64,000 nucleotides of DNA, from contig NZ_JBNFZM010000005.1 of the NCBI RefSeq assembly GCF_051195235.1, positions 1 to 64,000 on the forward strand, written 5' to 3'. Positions 53,146 through 60,116 of this stretch are shown piece after piece (within the stretch, counting starts at the first letter, position 1; each line of letters opens with the position of its first letter). The notes under the pieces are model-generated. The model made no database searches and had not been told where the DNA came from. It was given only the letters and a program-made list of their open reading frames with translations. The stretch is from Tateyamaria sp947503385. GTDB taxonomy: Bacteria > Pseudomonadota > Alphaproteobacteria > Rhodobacterales > Rhodobacteraceae. A program made the position numbers and the translations under genes.

Positions 53146-53775
53146 CTATTCTGCTCCGTCCAGCGCTTCGGCCTCGGCGCGGGCCTGTTCGGCCACGCTT
53201 TGGATCATGGGCACGGCGACAGGCGCTTCGAGCCCCAGCCAGAAGGCGCGCGCGTAGCCCATGGCCTGAAGGATCAGGCGCGCGGCCAGCACCACGAAAG
53301 CGAGGGGCACGATCAGCTTGGACGGCCAGATGGGCAGGGAGATGTCAATGGAGCTGTCCCGCGAACACAGCGGGCGCGCGCAGTCAAAGGACCGGTCAAA
53401 ATGCGCCCACGCGCCCCAGACCAAAAACGTGATCAGGAACAGGATCAACAGGACCATGATCAGTTCGATCAGCCACAACAGTCGCCCACGCATGGCCCCC
53501 ACGATGATGTCCATGCGGATATGGCCGCCATTGCGCTGGACAAAGGACACACCCATGATCGCGATCAGGGGCATGAGCATCTCGATCAGGTCGACATACC
53601 CCAGCAGCGGGGATTCGAAGAATTCGCGCCCGCCCACCGAATACACGGCGAGGAACATGAGCGAAAAGGCGGCAAATCCGCTGAGCAGCGCCATGATCCG
53701 TTCGATGGGCAACAACGCCCGGTCAAGCCGACTGAGGAGGCTCGAATCCTCCAGCACTGTGGCTGTACCTGCCAT
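53146..53775 (-). CDS. dctQ: TRAP transporter small permease subunit
   Basis: A 209-residue protein with four hydrophobic helices (IMALLSGFAAFSLMFLAV, VDLIEMLMPLIAIMGVSF, LLWLIELIMVLLILFLITFL, LIVPLAFVVLAARLILQAM) and the family R-x-x-G-H-I-R-M-D motif (RNGGHIRMDI). The ATG at 53775 has GGGGGC upstream. It couples to dctM. A periplasmic loop with two Cys (CARPLC) between helices 3 and 4 is unusual and may be a disulfide. Confidence 0.9.
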   Translation of the reverse strand: MAGTATVLEDSSLLSRLDRALLPIERIMALLSGFAAFSLMFLAVYSVGGREFFESPLLGYVDLIEMLMPLIAIMGVSFVQRNGGHIRMDIIVGAMRGRLLWLIELIMVLLILFLITFLVWGAWAHFDRSFDCARPLCSRDSSIDISLPIWPSKLIVPLAFVVLAARLILQAMGYARAFWLGLEAPVAVPMIQSVAEQARAEAEALDGAE

Positions 53776-53843
53776 GATCTGCCCCCTTGTTGCGCCGCGC
53801 GGGCGGCGGTGGTGGGCGGGGATGTCCCCGCCCAACCCCTGCT

Positions 53844-54860
53844 TTAGCTGCCGCCTTTGGCGTCGGCGAGTGTCTTGACCACGAGGTCATACAGCTCTTG
53901 GCCCGGCAGGCCCTGTGCTTCCATGTCCGCGATCCACTGGTCACGGATCGGGTCGGCTGCGGCGGCGCGGAATTCAGCGATCACGCTGTCGTCGAGTTCG
54001 ACCTTTTGCACGCCCTTTTCCTCAAGCACGCTGTCCCACCGCTCGAGCAGTTCACCATAGTTGGCGAGGTAGTGGTCCAATGCTTCGGAGACGGAACTGT
54101 CGAGCGCGGCCTTGTGGTCATCCGACAGGCTGTCATAGGCGTCGATGTTCACGACCACGGGGCAGTTCACCGTGCCGGGGTTCAGGTTTGCGGTCCACCA
54201 TTCGGCCTGATTGATCGTGCCAAAGGACAAGTGCGCGTGCTGGGCAAAGGCCACCGTGTCCACAACGCCCGATTCCATCGCCTGATAGGCTTCGGTCGCG
54301 GTCACGGAAGTGGGCACACCACCCACTGCGGCAAAGGCGTTGCCGATGCCGCCTGTGGCGCGCACGCGCATCCCCTCGAAATCGGCCAGCGATGTCTTGG
54401 GTTCACCAGTGCCGACGAGGTTGTATTGCGGCATGGGCGAGGTCATCAGCAGGCGCGCGTTCCACTGCGCCATCTCTTCTGCGGCGGCGGGGTGCGCGTA
54501 GACAGCGCTCGATACGGCGACTTCCTGTTCGAGGTTTTCGACACCGAGGAAGGGCAGTTCCAGAACGGTGATCACGCGGTTTTTGTCGCGGTGATAGCCA
54601 GCGCAGAACTGCGCCATTTCAAAAGCGCCAATGGAGATCCCGTCGAGGTTTTCGCGGTTCTTGGACAGGCCACCATAGCTGATGTTCATGGTGAATTCGC
54701 CGTTGGTCTTTTCGCTCACCAGTTCGGCCAGCTTTTCGACATGCTCGGTAAAGGCGCGGCGCTTGCCCCAGACAGACACGTTCCATTCGGTGGCCGCGGC
54801 CTCCAGTGCGAAGGTGCACGAAATGGCGCCAACAACGGCGCCGACAGCAATCTTGTTCAT
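53844..54860 (-). CDS. dctP: TRAP transporter substrate-binding protein
   Basis: A 338-residue periplasmic protein with a signal peptide cleaved around residue 23 (FALEAAA). WNVSVWGKRRAFTEHVEKLAEL and FEGMRVRATGGIGNAFAAVGG are DctP-family positions; the Arg in VRAT is the one that grips the substrate carboxylate. Nearly 70 bp separate it from dctQ. It captures an organic acid or zwitterion for the membrane subunits. Confidence 0.9.
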   Translation of the reverse strand: MNKIAVGAVVGAISCTFALEAAATEWNVSVWGKRRAFTEHVEKLAELVSEKTNGEFTMNISYGGLSKNRENLDGISIGAFEMAQFCAGYHRDKNRVITVLELPFLGVENLEQEVAVSSAVYAHPAAAEEMAQWNARLLMTSPMPQYNLVGTGEPKTSLADFEGMRVRATGGIGNAFAAVGGVPTSVTATEAYQAMESGVVDTVAFAQHAHLSFGTINQAEWWTANLNPGTVNCPVVVNIDAYDSLSDDHKAALDSSVSEALDHYLANYGELLERWDSVLEEKGVQKVELDDSVIAEFRAAAADPIRDQWIADMEAQGLPGQELYDLVVKTLADAKGGS

Positions 54861-54879
54861 TGATGTTTCTCCCTAATTA

Positions 54880-54896
54880 CGGGCGTTGTCCGCCCG
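54880..54896. terminator. Hairpin upstream of dctP
   Basis: CGGGCG-ttgtc-CGCCCG, 6-bp stem, 20 bp upstream of the dctP ATG and 48 bp downstream of the aminotransferase stop on the same strand. It may stabilise the ends or attenuate read-through. Confidence 0.4.
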
Positions 54897-54943
54897 CTTG
54901 TGCGACAAGGTAGCGCGGGGCGCACCGGCTGCCAAGGGGCGGG

Positions 54944-56215
54944 TTAAAGGACTGTGATGGCGAACTGAATTGCGGCTTCGGTCTGGTCGAAATCCGCTTG
55001 GGTCAGCGCAAGTGACGGATAGAGTTTCGTGGGGCTCTTGAAGATACCATTGGCCCGCAGAGCCGCATTGTAGCGGGTGTTTATGGCGTGATCTGCCGCT
55101 TGGGTGTCGCGGTAGCTGCGTACGTCGCGGTCGGTGAACACGATGTCAAAGAGGGTCGGGTCACCCACCACGCGGTGCGGGATGCCCGCAGAGGTCAGGG
55201 CACCCGACTGCATATCCATCAGGCGCTGGCCATGGCTGCGCAGCCGGTCGTAAGCCCCTCGCCTCCGCAACACCTCCATCGTCTTGAGCCCGGCGGCGGC
55301 AGCGACCGGGTTGCCCGACAGTGTGCCAAGCTGCATCAGCCAGCCTTCGGCACCCACTTTGGATTTGTCGAAATGGGCCATGATGTCGGCGCTGGCGACA
55401 GTGGCCGCCAAGGGGAAGCCGCCCCCGATGATCTTGCCCAGTGTGGCGATGTCAGGCGTCACGCCATAAAGCTCCTGCGCGCCGCCATAGGCAAAGCGGA
55501 AGCCGGTCACGATTTCGTCGAAAACCAGCAACACCCCGCGCCGGGTGCATTCGTCGCGCAGCGCTTGCAGGTAGCCGGGTACGGGCGGGATGACACGTTG
55601 CAGCGGCTCGACGATGATGGCGGCCACTTGCCCGGCATATTCATCAAGCAAGCTGCGCATGTATTCAATGTCGTTGAAGGGCGCGATCAGCATCTCGTCG
55701 GCGACGGCGCGCGGGATGCCCGCGCTGTCGGGTTGCGCCTGCGGGAAGTTTGCGCGCTGGCTGGGCGCAAGGCTCATCTGTGCCTCGGCGCTCATCCCGT
55801 GATAGCCGCCTTCGCATTTGATGATCTTGGTTTTGGCTGTATAGGCGCGCGCCAGCCGCATGGCGTACATGTCCGCCTCTCCGCCCGAGGAGACAAAGCG
55901 GACTTGTTCGGCGCAGGGCACCGCCTCCACAATCGCCTCGGCCAGCGCGATGCCCGGGGCGTTGTTGGCAAAAAAGGTCATGCCGCGGGGGAGCTGTTCC
56001 AGCACCGCCTCCAGCACCTCCGGGTGGCCGTGGCCCAAGAGCATCGGCCCCGAGCCGATGAGGTAGTCCACATATTCGGTGCCATCCTCGTCCCAGACGC
56101 GGCTGCCGACACCTTTGGCGATGATGATACCGGGGTCAAAATTACCGAAACCACCCGCAGGCAAGACGGCCTTGGCGCGGGCGATCCAGTCGGACTGGCT
56201 GTGCGTGATGTTCAT
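54944..56215 (-). CDS. Class III aminotransferase (glutamate-1-semialdehyde mutase-like)
   Basis: A 423-residue PLP enzyme. The PLP Lys is in TLGKIIGGGFPLAATV, the Asp in VFDEIVTGFRFA and the phosphate-binding stretch in VSSGGEADMYAMRLAR. The overall form (GSGPMLLGHGHPEVLEAVLE) is that of hemL-like aminotransferases, which in catabolic operons act on omega-amino acids or semialdehydes, not necessarily in haem synthesis. It lies 64 bp downstream of the enolase-superfamily pair and upstream of the TRAP genes, so all may be one transcript. Confidence 0.87.
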   Translation of the reverse strand: MNITHSQSDWIARAKAVLPAGGFGNFDPGIIIAKGVGSRVWDEDGTEYVDYLIGSGPMLLGHGHPEVLEAVLEQLPRGMTFFANNAPGIALAEAIVEAVPCAEQVRFVSSGGEADMYAMRLARAYTAKTKIIKCEGGYHGMSAEAQMSLAPSQRANFPQAQPDSAGIPRAVADEMLIAPFNDIEYMRSLLDEYAGQVAAIIVEPLQRVIPPVPGYLQALRDECTRRGVLLVFDEIVTGFRFAYGGAQELYGVTPDIATLGKIIGGGFPLAATVASADIMAHFDKSKVGAEGWLMQLGTLSGNPVAAAAGLKTMEVLRRRGAYDRLRSHGQRLMDMQSGALTSAGIPHRVVGDPTLFDIVFTDRDVRSYRDTQAADHAINTRYNAALRANGIFKSPTKLYPSLALTQADFDQTEAAIQFAITVL

Positions 56216-56240
56216 CGCGGTGGTCCTTGGACTGGGCGGA

Positions 56241-56279
56241 GGATGCCTCCGGCGGGAGTATTTTCAAAGAGAAGAAGGG
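56241..56279 (-). repeat. Dispersed 3'-end element, copy C (after enolase-superfamily gene 1)
   Basis: On the minus strand, directly after the TGA at 56280: CCCTTCTTCTCTTTG, then AAAATACTCCC, then GCCGGAGGCATCC. It fills most of the gap to the aminotransferase start. CCTCC and GGCGG parts can form a short hairpin (CTCC-ggcg-GGAG on the plus strand). It is the best-preserved of three copies. Confidence 0.7.
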
Positions 56280-57383
56280 TCAGGTCAGGGTCACGATCGG
56301 AGGGCCGAGAATGTCCGCGTCGACGGTGATGCCAAGGCCGGGTCCGTTGGGCGGCGTGATGGTGCCATCTGTGCGCCTCGGCGCGTCCGTCGCAAGGCGC
56401 GGGCCGACATAGCCCGACAGATCGCAGGTGTTCAGCAGCAGTTTGGGGTCGGTGCTGGCTGCAAGATGCAGCGCAGCGGCGGTGACGATGTCCGAGCCCC
56501 ACGTGCATTCAACGCACATGCGTGTGCCCAAATAGGTGCACAGGTCGCGCGCGCGGCGGGTGGCAGTGAGGCCGCCGAATTTCGAAAGTTTCAGGGCTGC
56601 GGCATCAAGCGCGCCTTTTTGATGTGCCTCCAGCAGGGTGCCGGTGTCGTGCACCAGTTCGTCCAGTTTCATGGGCAGACCTGTGGCGTGACGCACGCGG
56701 GCACAGCCGTCAATCGTGGCGCAGGGTTGCTCCAGCATCACGTCGAGGTCTGCCACGGCACGGCCCACGCGGGTGGCGGTGAGCACATCGGCCCCGCAGT
56801 TCCAGTCGCCGTAGACCAGCGGACCCGGCCCCACCGCCGCCCGGACGGCGCGCAGCCGTTCCACATCCGCCTGCCAATCCGCATCTGCGCCCAGTTTGGC
56901 CTGAAACTGTGTGATGCCCTGTGCCTGCGCCGCGCGGGCGATGCGCGCCATCTCGTCCGGGGCGATGCAGGTGATGGAGTGATAGAGCGGCAGGCAATCC
57001 TGCCGCCGCCCGCCCAGCAGCGCATGAACCGGCAGGCCCGCCGCCTGCCCCATCAGGTCCCACAGCGCGATATCCAGCGCAGATTTGGCGTAGCGGTGAT
57101 CGACCAGCCACGTATCGGCCTGTGCCATCAGTTGCTCAGGTCCGTGCAGGTCGGCACCGATCAGCACCGGGGCCAGTTCCTCCATCGCAGGCGCCACGCC
57201 GCGCGCATAGGCTGGCAGGTAATGCGGGATCGGGCAAACCTCGCCCCAGCCGCTGAGGCCACTGTCCGTGTCGATCCGCAACACAGCCGTTTCCACCGTG
57301 TCGCAGGTTTTGCCGTCCGCCATATAGTACGTTGCGTGGCTGGTCAGCGGCACCAGCCAGAGGGTGAGGCCCGTGATCCTCAT
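56280..57383 (-). CDS. Mandelate racemase/muconate lactonizing family enzyme 1
   Basis: A 367-residue enolase-superfamily enzyme. The N-terminal capping domain ends near residue 120; the barrel has the Lys of the first base in FQAKLG (Gln in place of the first Lys of KxK), metal ligands in VYGDWNCG (Asp), MLEQPCA (Glu) and KLDELVHD (Asp/Glu) and the opposing Lys in LKLSKFGGL. Two Lys on opposite faces suit racemisation/epimerisation or dehydration of amino acid-like substrates, as in HpbD or cis-3-hydroxyproline dehydratase. The exact reaction is not decided. Its start overlaps the stop of enzyme 2. Confidence 0.85.
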   Translation of the reverse strand: MRITGLTLWLVPLTSHATYYMADGKTCDTVETAVLRIDTDSGLSGWGEVCPIPHYLPAYARGVAPAMEELAPVLIGADLHGPEQLMAQADTWLVDHRYAKSALDIALWDLMGQAAGLPVHALLGGRRQDCLPLYHSITCIAPDEMARIARAAQAQGITQFQAKLGADADWQADVERLRAVRAAVGPGPLVYGDWNCGADVLTATRVGRAVADLDVMLEQPCATIDGCARVRHATGLPMKLDELVHDTGTLLEAHQKGALDAAALKLSKFGGLTATRRARDLCTYLGTRMCVECTWGSDIVTAAALHLAASTDPKLLLNTCDLSGYVGPRLATDAPRRTDGTITPPNGPGLGITVDADILGPPIVTLT

Positions 57384-58486
57384 GGGTAGATCGCCACCGG
57401 GTCACCCAGCGCACCTTGATCCGGGTGCACGCCGAGGCCCGGAGTTTCTGGCAGGTGTAGGTGGCCATCTGTGTTGTGGGGCCCCCGCCCTCCGGCGATC
57501 TCAGCGGTGATCATGTCCTGACAGGCCCAGACGGCCAAACGGTGCGGGTCGGGTATCGTTGCCGCCAGATGCAGCGCCTCAGCGTCGGCCAGCACCGATC
57601 CACCGGTGGCCATCACGAACATGTCGATCCCATGCGCCAGCGCCACGTCCCGTATCCGCGCCGCTTTTGTCAGCCCGCCCACCCGGTTGAGCTTGATCCC
57701 GAACACCTCGGCCAACCCGTCGCGGGCAATGCGGCAGGCGTCCCGCAGGGTGACAAGCGTTTCGTCAACACTGACAGGTACGCTGTGCAGGAGCCGTATC
57801 GCGGCGATGTCATCGAGCGACTCGCAGGGTTGTTCGAACATCACGCCGAGATCGTCTGTGGCGCGCATCACCCGCAGCGCCTGTTGCCGTGTCCAGCCGC
57901 GATTGACGTCATAGAGGATTATCTCGCCCGGCAGTTTTGTCGCCTCCACATCGCGGATGCGGGCAATGTCGTGGTCGACATCGCCGCCGATCTTGACCGA
58001 ATGCGCCACGTAGCCGCGGTCGCGGTAGCGTGCCATGACGCTGCGCGTCTCTTCAGCCGTCTTGGCCCCCACCGACGACGCGATGCGCGCAGGCGTGCGT
58101 GACCCTCCGCCCATGAGGTCCGCAATGGGCAGGCCCGCCGTCTGCCCCGCGATATCCCAGCACGCCATGTCGATCGGGGATTTGGCGTAGAGGTGGCCCG
58201 GCAAGGCGAGGTCCATGACACGCTCGACCTCCAGCACCCGGCGTGGATCGAGGCCGAGCACGAACGGCGCCATTGTCTCGATCCCGGCGCGAATACCCGG
58301 CCCGTGGGCTGGCACATAGGTGTGCCCCCATGGCGTCCCCTCACCCCAACCGGTGATCCCGGCATCCGTTTCGACCTTGACCAGCGTTGCATCAAGACAG
58401 TCGAATTTGAGCCGCCCGCCGGAAAGCCAGTAGGGATGTTCCGACGGCAGATCGCATTGATAGACGGTGAGGCCGGTGATTTTCAT
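57380..58486 (-). CDS. Mandelate racemase/muconate lactonizing family enzyme 2
   Basis: A 368-residue paralogue of the downstream enzyme, coupled to it by ATGA. It has SVKIGG (first-base Lys, Ser in the other KxK position), ILYDVNRGW (Asp), MFEQPCE (Glu), VSVDETLVT (Asp/Glu) and IKLNRVGGL (second Lys). VETDAGITGWGEGTPWGHTYVP is the capping-domain loop. Two such enzymes in tandem may act on the two configurations or successive intermediates of a substrate; relation to betaine-type 2-epimerases is inference. Confidence 0.85.
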   Translation of the reverse strand: MKITGLTVYQCDLPSEHPYWLSGGRLKFDCLDATLVKVETDAGITGWGEGTPWGHTYVPAHGPGIRAGIETMAPFVLGLDPRRVLEVERVMDLALPGHLYAKSPIDMACWDIAGQTAGLPIADLMGGGSRTPARIASSVGAKTAEETRSVMARYRDRGYVAHSVKIGGDVDHDIARIRDVEATKLPGEIILYDVNRGWTRQQALRVMRATDDLGVMFEQPCESLDDIAAIRLLHSVPVSVDETLVTLRDACRIARDGLAEVFGIKLNRVGGLTKAARIRDVALAHGIDMFVMATGGSVLADAEALHLAATIPDPHRLAVWACQDMITAEIAGGRGPHNTDGHLHLPETPGLGVHPDQGALGDPVAIYP

Positions 58487-58514
58487 GGCGCGGCCCTGCG
58501 AGAGGGGCCGACTG

Positions 58515-58901
58515 TCACATCACGCGACCGGTGCGCCATTCCACGGGTTTGCCGGTGGCCAGCCGGAAAATCGTGTGCACTGTCGACATCCAAAACGCCA
58601 CCGACACAATCAGCCAAAAGGTCAAAAACAGGGTCGCCGTACCGGTCATCGTGAGTTTCAGAACGGCGAGACACGCAACGCTCCAAGCGACCAGCCAGAT
58701 GATCAGAAATATCAGCGCGATGAACCGTTGCCACGTCATCGGGCGCCGGGTGGCGTCGTGCATGTCGCCCGGATCCGGGCGAGGCGGCATCAGACCGCCA
58801 TCCGAGGATCGCAACCGGTACCGCCCCATCATGCTCATCCGCCCAAGCGCAAATGCGCCCATAACGACGGCAAGATATAACAGGGTTTGGATCACCGGCA
58901 T
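58515..58901 (-). CDS. Membrane protein of unknown function (128 aa)
   Basis: Three hydrophobic segments: one near the N-terminus (TLLYLAVVMGAFALG) and two in the second half (FIALIFLIIWLVAWSVACLAV and ATLFLTFWLIVSVAFWM). A polar loop with basic and Pro/Asp content links the first and second. ATG start at 58901. It is 28 bp upstream of the enolase-superfamily pair. No family recognised. Confidence 0.65.
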   Translation of the reverse strand: MPVIQTLLYLAVVMGAFALGRMSMMGRYRLRSSDGGLMPPRPDPGDMHDATRRPMTWQRFIALIFLIIWLVAWSVACLAVLKLTMTGTATLFLTFWLIVSVAFWMSTVHTIFRLATGKPVEWRTGRVM

Positions 58902-59021
58902 TCCTTCTGAGGTGGTTTGTGTTCACAAAGATGGGGTGTGTCGCGGCTAAATGCATCGGCATCACAGGACTAAACGGTATACTGTTGCATACATACACCA
59001 TCGCACGTCATCCCACAGACA

Positions 59022-60116
59022 TCACGGGATGACCGCGATGTTGCCCACATGCGCCTTGTCAATAAAGGCTTGCTGCGCGGCGCGCAGGTCCGACAACGGG
59101 TATGTGGCGGCCAGAAGCGGTTTGATCTCGCCTGCCTCGATGTAGCCCACAAGGTCGCGGAACACCTGTGGCGGCACAACGGTCGAGCCGGTGAAGGTCA
59201 GGTCCCGCAGATAGAACGTGCGCAGGTCCAGTTCGACCAGCGGGCCTGCAATGGCACCCGAACAGGTGTACCGCCCGCCACGCGCAAGCACGTCGACCAC
59301 TGCGCCAAAGTAAGGCCCGCCGACAATGTCGGCGACAACCGTGACCGTGTCGCGACCAATGGCGGCCTTCAACGCTTTGGCCAACTGCTCTGGCGCGCGT
59401 GGGAGCAGCGCGTCCGCGCCGAGGTCGGACATCTGTGCGTGCTTGGCCTCGGACGCGAGGCCAACGACGGTCGCACCGCGCCGTTTTGCCAACTGGATCA
59501 GGGCCGAGCCGACGCCGCCCGACGCACCCGTGACCAGAACGACGTCCTCCGCGCCCACTTGGGCGCGGTTCAGCATCCCCTCGGCCGTTGTGTAAGAGCA
59601 TGAGAACGTGGCCAGTTCTGCATCGCTGAGGTCGCTGTTCACGGCCATGACGTTGTGCCGGTCCGCCGTGGCAAATTGCGCAAAGCCGCCGTCCCTTTCG
59701 CTGCCGAAATAGCCAGTCTTGTCATGGTTGTCGGGGTCGGACCAGTCGCGTTGCCAGCAATCCAGCATCACGCGCTTGCCCATCAGGCCCGGGTCGGCAT
59801 TTGACCCCAAGCCCACCACCGTGCCCACCGCATCCGCACCCTGAATGCGCGGAAAGCGGATGGGCGCGCCGCCCCACGACGGGTCCTCTCCGTCCACCTC
59901 GTCATAGCCGCCGCCGGTGGTCGCATCCGTCACCGCCTTGGAATACCAGCCCGAGCGGGTGTTCACGTCCGTGTTGTTCAGCCCGCACGCGCCCACCCGG
60001 ATCAGCACATCGTCTGCGCCCATCTTGGGCATGGGCCAGTCCTCATGAAAGCGGATGGCGTCCATACCCCCGTGTTCGTGCAGGACAAAGGCATTCATGG
60101 TGGTGGGCAGGGTCAT
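59022..60116 (-). CDS. Zinc-type alcohol dehydrogenase/quinone oxidoreductase family protein
   Basis: A 364-residue medium-chain oxidoreductase. ILRVGACGLNNTD-type strand (here VLIRVGACGLNNTDVNTRSGWY) replaces the zinc-binding Cys/His positions of true alcohol dehydrogenases, so it is probably a zinc-free NAD(P)H:quinone/enoyl reductase relative. The cofactor motif is VLVTGASGGVGSALIQLAKRRG. FPRIQGADAVGTVV is the family loop. Its ATG overlaps the stop of the dimethylglycine-dehydrogenase-like gene (ATGA). Confidence 0.83.
   Translation of the reverse strand: MTLPTTMNAFVLHEHGGMDAIRFHEDWPMPKMGADDVLIRVGACGLNNTDVNTRSGWYSKAVTDATTGGGYDEVDGEDPSWGGAPIRFPRIQGADAVGTVVGLGSNADPGLMGKRVMLDCWQRDWSDPDNHDKTGYFGSERDGGFAQFATADRHNVMAVNSDLSDAELATFSCSYTTAEGMLNRAQVGAEDVVLVTGASGGVGSALIQLAKRRGATVVGLASEAKHAQMSDLGADALLPRAPEQLAKALKAAIGRDTVTVVADIVGGPYFGAVVDVLARGGRYTCSGAIAGPLVELDLRTFYLRDLTFTGSTVVPPQVFRDLVGYIEAGEIKPLLAATYPLSDLRAAQQAFIDKAHVGNIAVIP

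Noticed and set aside
56280..58486. Firm naming of the two enolase-superfamily enzymes as hydroxyproline-betaine epimerase and hydroxyproline dehydratase.
   Set aside because: Catalytic Lys positions fit several reactions; without an alignment and substrate data the names would be guesses.
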